DNA from: Saprospiraceae bacterium | GTDB taxonomy: Bacteria > Bacteroidota > Bacteroidia > Chitinophagales > Saprospiraceae | Assembly: GCA_020436935.1 (NCBI GenBank) | Contig: JAGQWX010000013.1 | Location: 1-64,000 of the forward strand | Length of the DNA stretch: 64,000 bases | Direction: 5' to 3' | Part shown: in pieces, positions 1 through 8,922 of the stretch | Position numbering within the stretch: position 1 is the first letter of the stretch | How the letters are laid out: each line of letters starts with the position of its first letter | Translations under genes and position numbers: made by a program | Notes under the pieces: model-generated | The model's database searches: none | The model's input: the letters and a program-made list of their open reading frames with translations, nothing else | What the model was told of the DNA's origin: nothing

Positions 1-39
1 CTTAGGGAATCACCTTAATCTGAACCAAGCCTTTTTTGT

Positions 40-67
40 AACTTTTTTTGGCGAATGAAAAAAAGTT
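40..67. terminator. Hairpin near the left edge, possible terminator
   Basis: AACTTTTTTT (40-49) pairs perfectly with AAAAAAAGTT (58-67) around an 8-base loop. The arms are A/T-rich, so the hairpin could end a gene lying left of the window, but no such gene is visible. The rest of 1-310 holds no convincing gene; the small reading frame at 111-314 looks like noise. Confidence 0.4.
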
Positions 68-227
68 AGCACAATGCCAGTTATAGGAAAATGTCAGTTT
101 CTTTGGCAGGATGTATTCCATAAATTCACTTTGCTTTAATAATTTTTACACTACCAAATTAATAAACAACATACATTCCATTTACTGGTATAAGAACAAA
201 GCCTTAACCCGAAGTCTCGAGATGCGT

Positions 228-258
228 TCATTTACATCTCATTTACATCATTTTACAT
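228..258. repeat. Short direct repeats upstream of the propeller lipoprotein gene
   Basis: The 11-mer TCATTTACATC occurs twice head to tail (228-238, 239-249), followed by a looser third copy ending TTTTACATA. They lie 50-80 bases before the start at 311 and could be a regulator site. No factor can be named. Confidence 0.35.
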
Positions 259-310
259 ATAGCATTCATCATATTGACAGAATGCTCTTTAGCTTGCAGA
301 AAATTCTTCC

Positions 311-1336
311 ATGAAAATGAATTACAATTTTGCCATCCTTATTTTGAGCATCTGTTTTGTAGCTTGCAAAAAGCAAAACCAACCCCTGCTGACGGATGTA
401 AAAACAGCATCCACATTCCAGAACCCTTTTGTGAATAACGGCCCAAGGGCAATTACCCGCAATGTCATCAAGGATAAAAAGGGCAATTTATGGATGGCAG
501 CTTTTGACGGGGTTTTTAAATACGATGGATCCGGCTTTACCAATGTAATCAGCAAAGTAAGTCAGGACCGCTTCTTTTCTATTTTGGAGGACAGGAAAGG
601 CACTTTATGGTTTGGCTCCATTAATTCAGGCGTCTATTCTTATGACGGGACATCTATCCAAAATTTTACTACCGCAGACGGATTGATCAATAATTTCATG
701 TCCTGGATATATGAAGATAAGAAGGGCAACATCTGGTTTGGGTCCGAGGGAGGCGCAAGTCGGTACGATGGCACCAGCTTCCAAAATTTTATCCTTATTG
801 GTGATGGTATGTATGAAGACAAAGCGGATTTGCCTTTATATGACAACCCTTCGAGCGATGAAGTCACCTCTATCATTGAAGACAAATCAGGCAAATATTG
901 GTTTGCAACGAGAGGTTATACTTTCATTTATAATGGAAAAACATTCATCACCGTTAGCCATGAAAATCAACCATTTAGAAATGTTCGGACCATCTGTGAA
1001 GATAAGAACGGACGCATCTGGCTTGGTGGCAATGATGGCCTTTGGCGTTATGATGGCAAGACATTTATCCGCATCTCTGATAAGTTTACAGGTTATATAT
1101 ATGCTGACAGCCATGGAAACATTTGGACCAGTTCAGAAGGCAGAACTCCTTCAGATAACTGGACCATAAATAGGTTCGACGCCAAAACTCTGGATTCAGC
1201 GGAGCCAACCGTCAATGAAATTCAGCAAGAAAAGCCCATGACTTTTGGAATTGTTGAAGCCAACGATGGCAGCATCTGGTTTGGTGCCCTGGGTGGGGTC
1301 TATCGTTATGATGGAACATCAGTGACTGGTTATTAA
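311..1336 (+). CDS. Lipoprotein with a two-component-regulator-type beta-propeller
   Basis: The first residues form a lipoprotein signal peptide with cysteine in ICFVACKK, so the protein is probably anchored to a membrane facing the periplasm or cell surface. The rest is repeats of about 45 residues of the type EDKxGxxWFG...RYDGtsF, at least six of them. This is the signature of the propeller domains found in the sensory part of Bacteroidota hybrid two-component systems. Here the propeller is alone, with no kinase, transmembrane or output domain. It may bind a ligand or a partner protein; its function is unknown. It stands alone, about 300 bp before the redox cluster. The propeller call is firm; the role is not. 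Confidence 0.75.
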   Translation: MKMNYNFAILILSICFVACKKQNQPLLTDVKTASTFQNPFVNNGPRAITRNVIKDKKGNLWMAAFDGVFKYDGSGFTNVISKVSQDRFFSILEDRKGTLWFGSINSGVYSYDGTSIQNFTTADGLINNFMSWIYEDKKGNIWFGSEGGASRYDGTSFQNFILIGDGMYEDKADLPLYDNPSSDEVTSIIEDKSGKYWFATRGYTFIYNGKTFITVSHENQPFRNVRTICEDKNGRIWLGGNDGLWRYDGKTFIRISDKFTGYIYADSHGNIWTSSEGRTPSDNWTINRFDAKTLDSAEPTVNEIQQEKPMTFGIVEANDGSIWFGALGGVYRYDGTSVTGY

Positions 1337-1574
1337 CAGAAGCTATTAACACCCCAATTTTGCTGGTGAACAACACTCCAATAGAAGGCTTTAAATGCAC
1401 ATTTTCCACACTCAATTGAATAAAATTGATCCATAAGGAGCCTCAAAAAATAGAGAAAGATCTGACAAGAGCGCCCGTATTTGTCACTGGACAAGCCTTG
1501 CATGATATTTATTTCTGATTGACAATCAAAGTTTTACAATAAATTTTTGAAGAAAATAAAGAAATAATTATTTA

Positions 1575-1591
1575 AGTAAGGATTCCTTACT
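1575..1591. promoter_or_regulatory. Palindromic operator (AGTAAGGATTCCTTACT)
   Basis: A 17-base perfect palindrome (8-base arms around a central T) that abuts a TATATTTG -7-like box and lies about 50 bases before the start at 1640. A variant recurs at 1892-1906 before the next gene. The MarR-family gene at 2872 is the obvious candidate binder; this is inference from position and symmetry. Confidence 0.6.
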
Positions 1592-1598
1592 ATATTTG
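1591..1598 (+). promoter_or_regulatory. Candidate -7 promoter box TATATTTG
   Basis: Matches the Bacteroidota -7 consensus TAnnTTTG exactly and touches the operator at 1575-1591, so a bound repressor would block it. No good -33 TTTG was found at the usual spacing, so the promoter is only probable. Confidence 0.45.
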
Positions 1599-1639
1599 TA
1601 TCGACAATAGTGTCAAATTATAAATAAAAAGATTAAAAA

Positions 1640-1873
1640 ATGACAAAATCTATTTTCTATCATGCAGGTTGTCCGGTATGCTTAAGTGCTGAACATGACA
1701 TCATTCAATTAATTGGAGCGGAAAACGTGGAACTTGTTCATATTGGACAAGACCGCAACCGAATCGAAGAAGCTGAGCAGGCAGGGGTAAAATCTGTTCC
1801 TGCTTTACTAACACCAAATGGGAATGTGCTCCACATCAATTTTGGTGCATCCCTTAACGATGTAAAAGGTTAA
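1640..1873 (+). CDS. Small thioredoxin/glutaredoxin-like protein with CPVC motif
   Basis: A 77-residue cytoplasmic protein with the start of a thioredoxin fold: a beta strand (SIFYHAG), a CPVC redox motif at about residues 11-14, and SVPAL with the conserved cis-proline site. It is shorter than thioredoxin (about 105) and close to glutaredoxin length. It probably does dithiol-disulfide exchange or passes electrons to a partner. It is the first gene behind the operator at 1575-1591, and a second operator pair separates it from the gene at 1954. An A-rich stretch precedes the ATG, as is common in this phylum. Confidence 0.7.
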   Translation: MTKSIFYHAGCPVCLSAEHDIIQLIGAENVELVHIGQDRNRIEEAEQAGVKSVPALLTPNGNVLHINFGASLNDVKG

Positions 1874-1891
1874 AAAAATTTATACCATATA

Positions 1892-1925
1892 GTTAGGAAT
1901 CCTTATTTTATTAAGATTCCTAACT
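1892..1925. promoter_or_regulatory. Second operator pair, able to form a hairpin
   Basis: GTTAGGAATCCTTAT (1892-1906) read in reverse matches the 1576-1590 palindrome at 13 of 15 positions. A degenerate third copy, TTAAGATTCCTAACT, follows at 1911-1925. The two together form an inverted repeat with 10-base outer arms (AGTTAGGAAT/ATTCCTAACT). It could be an operator for the gene at 1954, a hairpin between the genes, or both. Confidence 0.5.
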
Positions 1926-1953
1926 TCACTTTATTATTTAAAAAATTAAAAAA

Positions 1954-2691
1954 ATGAAACAATTCTTATTCCTCATCGGATTTTCACTTTTCGCACTCCA
2001 GAGTTTTGCTTGTGACAAATGTAAAAACTACAGCAATGATGATTTTCAAATAAAAAGTGTCAGCGTAAAACACATAAATGAACTCGCGGCCACAGTCTGG
2101 GAAATTACGGTAAAAGGAACTGCGGGAAAAACAACGCCCACACCAGCAGGAAAGCTCAACGGCGCTCCGGTTTTGGGATACGTATTTCCTACCACATTAA
2201 AACCGGCAGATGTTGGATTTGGTCATACCGAAGGCATTTTGGCTCTTGCGCTGACTTCACATCCTGATTTTGATGACACCCCACTCTGGGACGAAAATTC
2301 TGACTTAAATTATGCAAATGACGGCATCATATGGCACCCACATTGGGTCGTTCTGATCGAAGACAAGCGCGTAAAGGGTGGATTATCCGTAAAACAATTT
2401 GACACCAAAGATACAAGTATTGTTTTGCCTCCGACCAATCCTGGAATGCCGATGTATATGGATTCTCCGGGCTTTCAGGTAATCACAAAAGGACACACGA
2501 TAAGTGTAATTGTTCCTGATTACAGGCTAAACAACAATACAGCGTTTTCTTATGATGGAGTTGCTGCCTTCATGCAAGTAAATACAGGTGAAGGTGGCGG
2601 GCACAGTGGTGGAGATCAACCCATGCTGGGTGTATACAGCGTCTTCTCGATCGCCAGCGGTGACTTGTCACTGCCTTATAAAGTAAAGTAA
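1954..2691 (+). CDS. Secreted protein of unknown function, N-terminal CxxC
   Basis: A signal peptide (MKQFLFLIGFSLFALQSFA) is followed at once by CDKCK. The mature part of about 225 residues looks mostly beta-stranded, contains WHPHW near residue 130 and ends with a Gly/His-rich loop (GGGHSGGDQ). The His and Cys residues could bind metal, but no family was recognised. It follows the mini-thioredoxin behind a related operator and is closed by a hairpin at 2705-2739. It is likely part of the same regulated unit and acts in the periplasm or outside the cell. The start is set by the signal peptide. Confidence 0.65.
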   Translation: MKQFLFLIGFSLFALQSFACDKCKNYSNDDFQIKSVSVKHINELAATVWEITVKGTAGKTTPTPAGKLNGAPVLGYVFPTTLKPADVGFGHTEGILALALTSHPDFDDTPLWDENSDLNYANDGIIWHPHWVVLIEDKRVKGGLSVKQFDTKDTSIVLPPTNPGMPMYMDSPGFQVITKGHTISVIVPDYRLNNNTAFSYDGVAAFMQVNTGEGGGHSGGDQPMLGVYSVFSIASGDLSLPYKVK

Positions 2692-2704
2692 AATAATATT
2701 TTTT

Positions 2705-2743
2705 GCCTTGTAAAGTGAGGTTGCTTACTTTTACAAGGCTTTT
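2705..2743 (+). terminator. Rho-independent terminator after the secreted protein gene
   Basis: GCCTTGTAAA (2705-2714) pairs with TTTACAAGGC (2730-2739) and is followed by TTTTG. It ends the 1640-2691 unit before the MarR gene. Confidence 0.75.
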
Positions 2744-2871
2744 GTTTATTTCTGGAGGCTTGTTGCCCCTTATCCAATCAACGCACAGATTAGGTAAAAG
2801 TGTAAAGGCAGAAATACTTCAAACAAGTGTCGCCCTTATTGTCCGATTTAAGCACAAAAAAATCAAACTGA

Positions 2872-3477
2872 ATGAGTAAATCTTCTTTTCATCTAACAGA
2901 GCAAAACCAAAGTATTGAAAGCCGGATTGTAGTTGCCTTGGAGCGGATTTCAGAGGCCTACAGAGTTTTGCTATGGAATGAAAGTAAAGAATATTCACTG
3001 AGTCCGATTCAAATCCAGATTTTAATATTTGTGTCATTTCATTCCAGGGAAAAATGCAGAGTAGGATATTTGGCCAATGAATTCAATATGACCAAAGCTA
3101 CCATCAGTGATAGCGTCAAAGTATTATTATCAAAAGAATTGGTTCAAAAAGAAACAGACCCCATTGACACAAGAAGTTACTTCATTTCTCTCACTGCAGA
3201 AGGACAACAAATAGCCAAAAAAGCATCGTTTTTCGCTTCCTCAATAAAACAGCCAATTGAAAAATTGAGCGAAGAACAAAAATTGATCATGCTAAACGGG
3301 CTGCTGAAATTAATTTATGATTTAAATAAATCGGGAATTATAACCATTCAAAGAATGTGTTTTGCCTGCACAAATTATCAAGCCGAAAACGGGATACATT
3401 ATTGCGCTCTACTGGACAAAAAACTAGCTGAATCAGAAATACGTGTAGACTGCCCCGAATTTGAATCAAAATCATAA
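2872..3477 (+). CDS. MarR-family regulator with a four-cysteine C-terminal tail
   Basis: Residues about 20-150 form a MarR-type winged helix: a dimerisation helix, the recognition region VGYLANEFNMTKATISDSVKVLLSKELV (about 64-91), and a wing with TDPIDTRSYFISLT. Beyond the usual MarR length is a tail with four cysteines, C163-x2-C166, C178 and C194, ending CPEFE. The spacing suggests a bound metal, an iron-sulfur cluster or a redox switch. Upstream lie a CPVC thioredoxin-like gene and a CxxC secreted protein gene, each with a palindromic operator that this protein probably binds. No copy of the operator was found in its own upstream region. Confidence 0.8.
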   Translation: MSKSSFHLTEQNQSIESRIVVALERISEAYRVLLWNESKEYSLSPIQIQILIFVSFHSREKCRVGYLANEFNMTKATISDSVKVLLSKELVQKETDPIDTRSYFISLTAEGQQIAKKASFFASSIKQPIEKLSEEQKLIMLNGLLKLIYDLNKSGIITIQRMCFACTNYQAENGIHYCALLDKKLAESEIRVDCPEFESKS

Positions 3478-3519
3478 TGTTCGATATCATTGCTTCAAAA
3501 GTGTTGATGCAAGGAATTC

Positions 3520-5322
3520 ATGACACAAATACAAATGATTAATATCCCACAAATAAGAATTCACCTTTTATTCACAATCAAAGTCATAGTCATACTGCTT
3601 TTGCTATCCTGTAGGGAAGGACCTGAGATGATGACAAAGCCCAATGTAGTATTGATTGTCTCCGATGACCAGGGCTGGGGTGATTTGAGTATAAACGGAA
3701 ATTCCAACCTGAAAACGCCCAACATTGACCGTCTGGCCAAATAAGGTGTGCAATTCAGCAGGTTTTATGTGAGTCCGGTTTGTTCGCCCACCCGGGCAGA
3801 AATCCTTACCGGCAGATACCACCCGAGAGGAGGCGTTTATTCTACATCGGAGGGTGGTGAGCGCCTCGACCTGGATGAAACTACCATCGCCGAGATTTTT
3901 AAAGCAAATGCATACCACACTGCGGCCTTTGGTAAATGGCACAATGGGAGTCAGGGTCCCTACCACCCCAATAGCCGGGGTTTTGATGAGTTTTATGGAT
4001 TTTGCTCAGGGCATTGGGGCAACTACTTCAGCCCCATGCTCGAAAGAAACACCAAGGTGGTGCATGGCAAGGGATTTATCATCGATGACTTGACTGACAA
4101 TGCACTTGCATTCATAGAAAAAAACAGCAGCGAACCTTTTTTCACCTTATTGGCTTACAATACGCCCCACAGCCCAATGCAAGTGCCTGATCTCTGGTGG
4201 GATAAAATCAAAAATGAAGCTATGGATTCAACCGCAGGACAAGATGTTGTGGAAAATATAGACATGACCAGAGCTGCATTGGCGCTTTGTGAAAACATCG
4301 ACTGGAACGTTGGCAGAATTGTAGATCAATTGGACCGCCTGCAATTGCTCGAAAATACCATCATCATCTACATGTCAGACAATGGCCCCAACAGCTGGCG
4401 GTGGAATGGAGGACTTAAGGGCAGAAAAGGACAGACGGATGAAGGAGGAGTTCGCTCTCCATTTATAGTCCATTGGAAAAACACATTAAAGCCCCAAACC
4501 ACCGACCGCGTAGCAAGCGCCATTGATATTCTTCCCACCCTTCTGGATCTGGCCAATATACCTCATACGCACCCTAAGCCACTGGATGGGATTAGCCTGA
4601 AACCACTTCTTTTTGGCAAGGCCGAATCGTGGAAGGACCGATATGTTTTCAGCCATTGGAATGGAAATGTCAGTGTCAGAAATCAACAATACATACTTGA
4701 TCACACCGACCAACTCTTTGATTTGTTGTCAGACCCCGGGCAAACCAGAAAAATAGAATCCCCTTCTGATTCCTTGCTATCATCTCTTATTGCAGCAAAA
4801 GAAGCATGGAAAAACACCGTATTGGCCGAACTCGATAAAAACAGAAAAGAAATATTCCAGGTGGGATTTGAAAAAAGTCGTTATACCCATCTGCCGGCAA
4901 GAGATGGCAAACCTCATGGCAACATCATCAGGTCCAGCAAATGGCCCAACAGTTCCTTCTTTACAAACTGGAAATCTCTGACAGACAGCATTACCTGGGA
5001 TTGCGATATACTTATAGAAGGCAAATACAGTGCTGTTGTATATTACACATGTGACACACGAACTGTTGGTTCGGTCCTGTCATTAAGTCAAGGTAAAAAT
5101 GAGATCCGGACCAGGATTACTCAGGCACACGACCCTGCTTTTGCCTCTGTTAATTTCGATCGTGTACCGCGCGAAGAATCCTACGAAAAGGATTTTAAAG
5201 CTTTAGACATGGGTGTTGTGAAGTTAGACAAAGGACATCATTCCATTTGTCTGCAAGCAGCAGATTTAAAAGATACCACATTTATAGATTTTCGGTTGTT
5301 GGTTTTAGAGCGCATCGATTGA
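3520..5322 (+). pseudogene. Sulfatase (arylsulfatase family) interrupted by one in-frame TAA
   Basis: One continuous frame of 600 codons encodes a lipoprotein sulfatase, with a single TAA at 3742-3744. Before it are the signal peptide (cysteine in LLLLSC) and the metal-binding start [15 protein letters not shown]. After it comes the formylglycine motif CSPTR, with the cysteine to be oxidised at residue 88, then GKWH, HSPM and SDNGP motifs and a beta-rich tail. Relatives usually have a charged residue before GVQFSRFYVSPVCSPTR, so GAA to TAA by one base change is likely. Restart at the GTG at 3748 would lose the DD metal ligands and the signal peptide. Either a recent pseudogene or a sequence error. 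TAA is not a selenocysteine codon. Confidence 0.85.
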
Positions 5323-5407
5323 GTTCTATTATTGTTGAGGTGGGCTATCTTCTGAAAAGAAAACCTGAGTACATAAACCCTTCAGGTTTCAGTTTGGACG
5401 GAGCACA

Positions 5408-6046
5408 ATGGGGAATATAAAACGAGCATTTTATTGGATTGAATGGACATTCCATATTCCGAGCAGTATACACACAGAAGAAATTACCTCCGAACAAAGC
5501 TTGCATATATTGCAGGTTTGGTTGGCGCTTCCTCCGGAAAAACGATGGGCACCACCTTTCTGGCAGAAAATATTGTTGGAAAATGTTCCTAAAATTCAAA
5601 CTGACCATCATCAAATTTTGGTTTATAGCGGCGAAAGCAATGGCCTGGTTTCTCCATTAAAAAACCATACCCCACTTACACTTGTCGACTTTAAAATCAA
5701 AAAAGGTGGAAAGCTTACACAGGAAATCCCCGCCAATTTCAACGGTTTTATTTACGTGCTTGATGGTGCAGTTGAAGTTGGAGAAAAGGTGGTTGAGGCA
5801 GAGCAAGCCGGTTGGCTGAGCGACGTCGATAGTGATACGATAAGTGAAATCACATTCGTATCCAAATCGGACGAAACCCACTTCGTCCTTTATGCAGCCA
5901 AGTCCCACCAAACGCCCATAGTTACATATGGACCTTTTATCGGCGATTCCATGGAGGACATCAAACGCCTGTATAAGGAATACCGAAATGGGGAAATGCC
6001 CCACCTGAACGACTTACCTCATGAGCAAAAAGTGGAATATGTTTAA
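5408..6046 (+). CDS. Pirin-like cupin protein, apparently missing its N-terminal half
   Basis: The 212-residue frame matches the later part of pirins: IHTEE, the domain junction LHILQVWLALPPEKRWAPPFWQ, a cupin core with FIYVLDGAVEVGE, and a closing YGPFIGDSMEDIKRLYKEYRNG. Typical pirins run 230-300 residues and start with a metal-binding cupin (HPHRG and related motifs), none of which is visible here or in the bases before 5408. The first 20 residues do not resemble pirin, so the start may be artificial. It is probably a degraded gene, in line with the broken sulfatase just upstream. Quercetinase or regulator roles known for pirins should not be assumed. Confidence 0.6.
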   Translation: MGNIKRAFYWIEWTFHIPSSIHTEEITSEQSLHILQVWLALPPEKRWAPPFWQKILLENVPKIQTDHHQILVYSGESNGLVSPLKNHTPLTLVDFKIKKGGKLTQEIPANFNGFIYVLDGAVEVGEKVVEAEQAGWLSDVDSDTISEITFVSKSDETHFVLYAAKSHQTPIVTYGPFIGDSMEDIKRLYKEYRNGEMPHLNDLPHEQKVEYV

Positions 6047-6127
6047 ACACTTTGCAGTTGAGGATTTCTAAAAAATGCTTGATTGAATTACACAGCGATT
6101 TTTTCCAGCAAATCAAGTGGTATCAAG

Positions 6128-6158
6128 AGAAAGAGATTGCCAAAGACAATCTCTTTCT
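6128..6158. terminator. Bidirectional hairpin between convergent genes
   Basis: AGAAAGAGATTG (6128-6139) pairs perfectly with CAATCTCTTTCT (6147-6158), with a 7-base loop. It lies between the ends of the pirin-like gene (+) and the dioxygenase gene (-) and can serve both. Confidence 0.6.
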
Positions 6159-6267
6159 ATACAATGATCTTAAGTAAATTGCTGTGCACTCATCCCATGG
6201 AGCAACGATCATTTTAAAACTTATATAAAAAATATAGTCCTCCAGGTGGCACTTTTAGTAGCAATTG

Positions 6268-7056
6268 CTATGACAAGTCCAAGCCTAAACGGATGGCCCT
6301 TTCTACAGGCGAACAATCTGTATCCTCCTCAGAAAGAGAAAATTCACCTCTTAACAACAAAGGTGGTTGCGCCATGAATTTAGGTGTTATTCCATGATGC
6401 GGCTGGGCAGAATGAACCAGGAAAGGATGACACAAGTAAATGGTCCCCGCCTTTCCGGTGGCATACACTTCCCTTCTTTTCGGCAGCTCATCCAGCCTGT
6501 TTGCAATTTCCATAAAGGAAAGACCTTCATCGCCTTTCTTTGAAAGTAATTGGGCCACATCGACATGAGAACCTTCATAAATGACTGTGGGCGCATCGTT
6601 CTCGGTCACATCGGAATACAAAACCAACATCAGTAGAGCCCTACCTTTCGATTTAACATTGACCCTCCATTCAAAAAAATTACCCGGGTCCTTCCCCGGA
6701 ATGCTCGCATCAACGTGTTTACCAATATCATTCGGCTGCTTATCAGATGGAAATCGGACAGGAAATGTACCAACACTCATGCAAGGAATCCATTTATCCT
6801 TACCGATCAATTGATCAAAAGCAGTAAACAATTTTGGACTATTCACGGATTGGATAAAAGGTTCATCTGAATACATTCCCAAACGAATGACCGGCTCAAG
6901 CCACGTTGAAGGATCCGACTTATCACATGGAAGGTCGTTCCAGAGAATTTCCAATGCAGCATTGGCAATTTCCTTTGAAAATGCACTTTCCAGACGAACA
7001 AAACCACTGGAAATAAATTGCTCAATCTCTGCTTTATTTAACGTTTCTGACATCAT
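6268..7056 (-). CDS. Phytanoyl-CoA dioxygenase (PhyH) family protein
   Basis: A 262-residue protein of the Fe(II)/2-oxoglutarate oxygenase superfamily. The iron ligands are visible as H114-x-D116 (GKHVDAS) and a distal histidine in the CHPFLVHSAQP stretch (His210 or His215). Length and motif spacing fit PhyH-like hydroxylases, which hydroxylate small molecules; the substrate cannot be read. It stands alone on the minus strand, with a terminator hairpin at its 3' end and a long non-coding stretch upstream. The start could be the first or second Met of MMSETL. Confidence 0.8.
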   Translation of the reverse strand: MMSETLNKAEIEQFISSGFVRLESAFSKEIANAALEILWNDLPCDKSDPSTWLEPVIRLGMYSDEPFIQSVNSPKLFTAFDQLIGKDKWIPCMSVGTFPVRFPSDKQPNDIGKHVDASIPGKDPGNFFEWRVNVKSKGRALLMLVLYSDVTENDAPTVIYEGSHVDVAQLLSKKGDEGLSFMEIANRLDELPKRREVYATGKAGTIYLCHPFLVHSAQPHHGITPKFMAQPPLLLRGEFSLSEEDTDCSPVERAIRLGLDLS

Positions 7057-7737
7057 AATTTTGTTTTAAAAAGCCCGCACAGACAACCAGTCCTCCCAAA
7101 TGAACCCAACTATACATCGACTATGTTCAAAAAATTGAATCAATTTTTTTGGCAATTGGAACTCAATATTGGAACAAAGCCCGATTACACAAATAATTAC
7201 TTGTGTTTGCTGTATTACAACCACCATTAGAAAATGTGCAAACTAGATTTTGTGATCATCCGTAGGCTTGTTTTTTTTTAATAAATTGTATGAATAAATT
7301 AAGTGCTCCAAATGCATGAGGCACGCCGCTTAAAGAAATAAGCTTAGACAGAAAAATTAAAGCATTACAGTCATTCTCATCAAACAAAAATAATAATGAT
7401 CTATTAGCCCGCCAAACAAAAGCTGATCAAATTGACAATGAACGGGCGGACCATTAGGCACACCTCAAATCTGAACACAAATACCCTGCAATATTTAGTC
7501 TTTAGGCTACCTCTAAGCCTTGCAATCAGGACCGATATTGATGAATTATTCAAAAAACAGTCAAATATCAAGCTATAAATGCCTGTTATCGAATTACTTG
7601 TACAAAATGAACAGTATATTTTGACATGAATTAATTATATTACCATTTGTAACCAAGAGTATCCTCGGCCGCCACAAGATTAATTGGAATATAAAGCAGG
7701 TATAATCAACAAATCGTCAAACCAAAATTAGAGCGAA
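7057..7737. other. Gene-free stretch between divergent genes
   Basis: About 680 bases with no plausible gene on either strand. It must hold the promoters of the divergent genes at 7056 and 7738. An A/T-arm hairpin (CAAAAAATTG/CAATTTTTTTG, 7128-7151) and a small GGCT...AGCC stem near 7506-7522 are the only structure noted. Confidence 0.5.
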
Positions 7738-8517
7738 ATGATACAGCAAAAAAAATTCACCGGAAACATTATGGCTCTGGCATTAAGTGCTTTGGTGCTC
7801 CCTTGTAGCGCCCAAATGACTTCACATGAACACCATGAAATGCCAACCTCAACGGTAGATTCAGTAAAAACTTATACCACAGTTTTGTCGTGGGACCACC
7901 AACGTTCGCTGTACATAGAAAAAGGCATGTCCGAATTTCAGGCCGATTCCTCAATCGCTGACGAACTTGCAGCACTGGCCAACATGGACCGTACCGCAGG
8001 AGACGACCTCATTGGCCTCCAGGCACCACCTTTCAAATTTGTCGGATGGCTCAACTCCGAACCACTGACCCTGGAAGATCTCAAAGGCAAAGTCGTATTG
8101 GTGCGTTGGTTTACCGACACCTGTCCTTACTGCGCCAGCAGCACACCAGCATTGCGTCAGCTCCACGAAGAATACAAAGACAAAGGCCTCACCATCATCG
8201 GTGTTTTCCACCCAAAAGCAGGAAGAAAAGACCCATTGGATATAAAACGCGTAGAGCAAGTTGTAAAAATCAGGAACTTTAAGTTCCCCATCGCCATCGA
8301 CTGGGATTGGCGCAAAGAAACACTCAAAGACTGGTGGCTCACAGGTCCGGATCGCCCTGCCACTTCGGTCACTTTCATCCTGGACAAGTCGGGTGTCATA
8401 CAGTTCATCCACCCGGGCATGGAATATCACGACGATAACGGATCTGATCAACACACCATGTGCGCCAGTGATATGGGGCGTATAAGGGGGGCTATTGAAA
8501 GGCTGCTTGGGGAGTGA
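7738..8517 (+). CDS. TlpA/ResA-like exported thioredoxin
   Basis: A 259-residue exported protein. The signal region ends LVLPCSAQ, which fits either a lipoprotein (C23) or ordinary cleavage. After a His-rich linker, residues about 95-255 form a redoxin domain: QAPPFKF, LKGKVVLVRWF, the redox pair C129-P-Y-C132, and the strands TIIGVF and ATSVTFILDKSG. The insertion after the first helix, typical of TlpA-like proteins, is present. It probably reduces or oxidises periplasmic disulfides. It stands alone with no neighbouring cytochrome maturation genes. Confidence 0.8.
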   Translation: MIQQKKFTGNIMALALSALVLPCSAQMTSHEHHEMPTSTVDSVKTYTTVLSWDHQRSLYIEKGMSEFQADSSIADELAALANMDRTAGDDLIGLQAPPFKFVGWLNSEPLTLEDLKGKVVLVRWFTDTCPYCASSTPALRQLHEEYKDKGLTIIGVFHPKAGRKDPLDIKRVEQVVKIRNFKFPIAIDWDWRKETLKDWWLTGPDRPATSVTFILDKSGVIQFIHPGMEYHDDNGSDQHTMCASDMGRIRGAIERLLGE

Positions 8518-8922
8518 AGTGAGAGGGGAGGTGGGTAAAGTCGGAGTTTTATTGGTTCAAAGTTGAAACTCAATGGCTTCAATTTGAGATTCAATTTTGT
8601 CAATGTTCTAAAATCGACTTTAAATGATAATAAGATAAATAAAATCTAAATAAATATAGGGCTGCCTAACTATGAAGTAAGGTTTAAACAGCATAGAATT
8701 AGCAAAAATAACGAGGAATCAATCCCAGCAATTCTTTGAATAAATTTATATTTGCCTCAAGCATGAAGGTTTTTATTTCCTCCAAGAAAAGTGGAACATT
8801 CTTACATGCCTTTTTATTATGGATAGTTGTGATCAGGCCCAAAAGTTAATACATGACACTGTAATTTATCATAATAATTTTTAAACGAATTTTGTTTGTA
8901 AGAAATTTAACACAATACATTA
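8518..8922. other. Gene-free stretch before the accessory island
   Basis: About 400 A/T-rich bases with no credible gene. The strongly A/T-rich composition that marks the following genes starts here, so the left border of the island is probably near here. No integrase, tRNA or direct-repeat border was seen. Confidence 0.45.

Noticed and set aside
3742-3744. Programmed read-through or selenocysteine at the sulfatase stop
   Set aside because: The codon is TAA, not TGA, and the catalytic cysteine is intact downstream; a plain nonsense change or sequence error is simpler.
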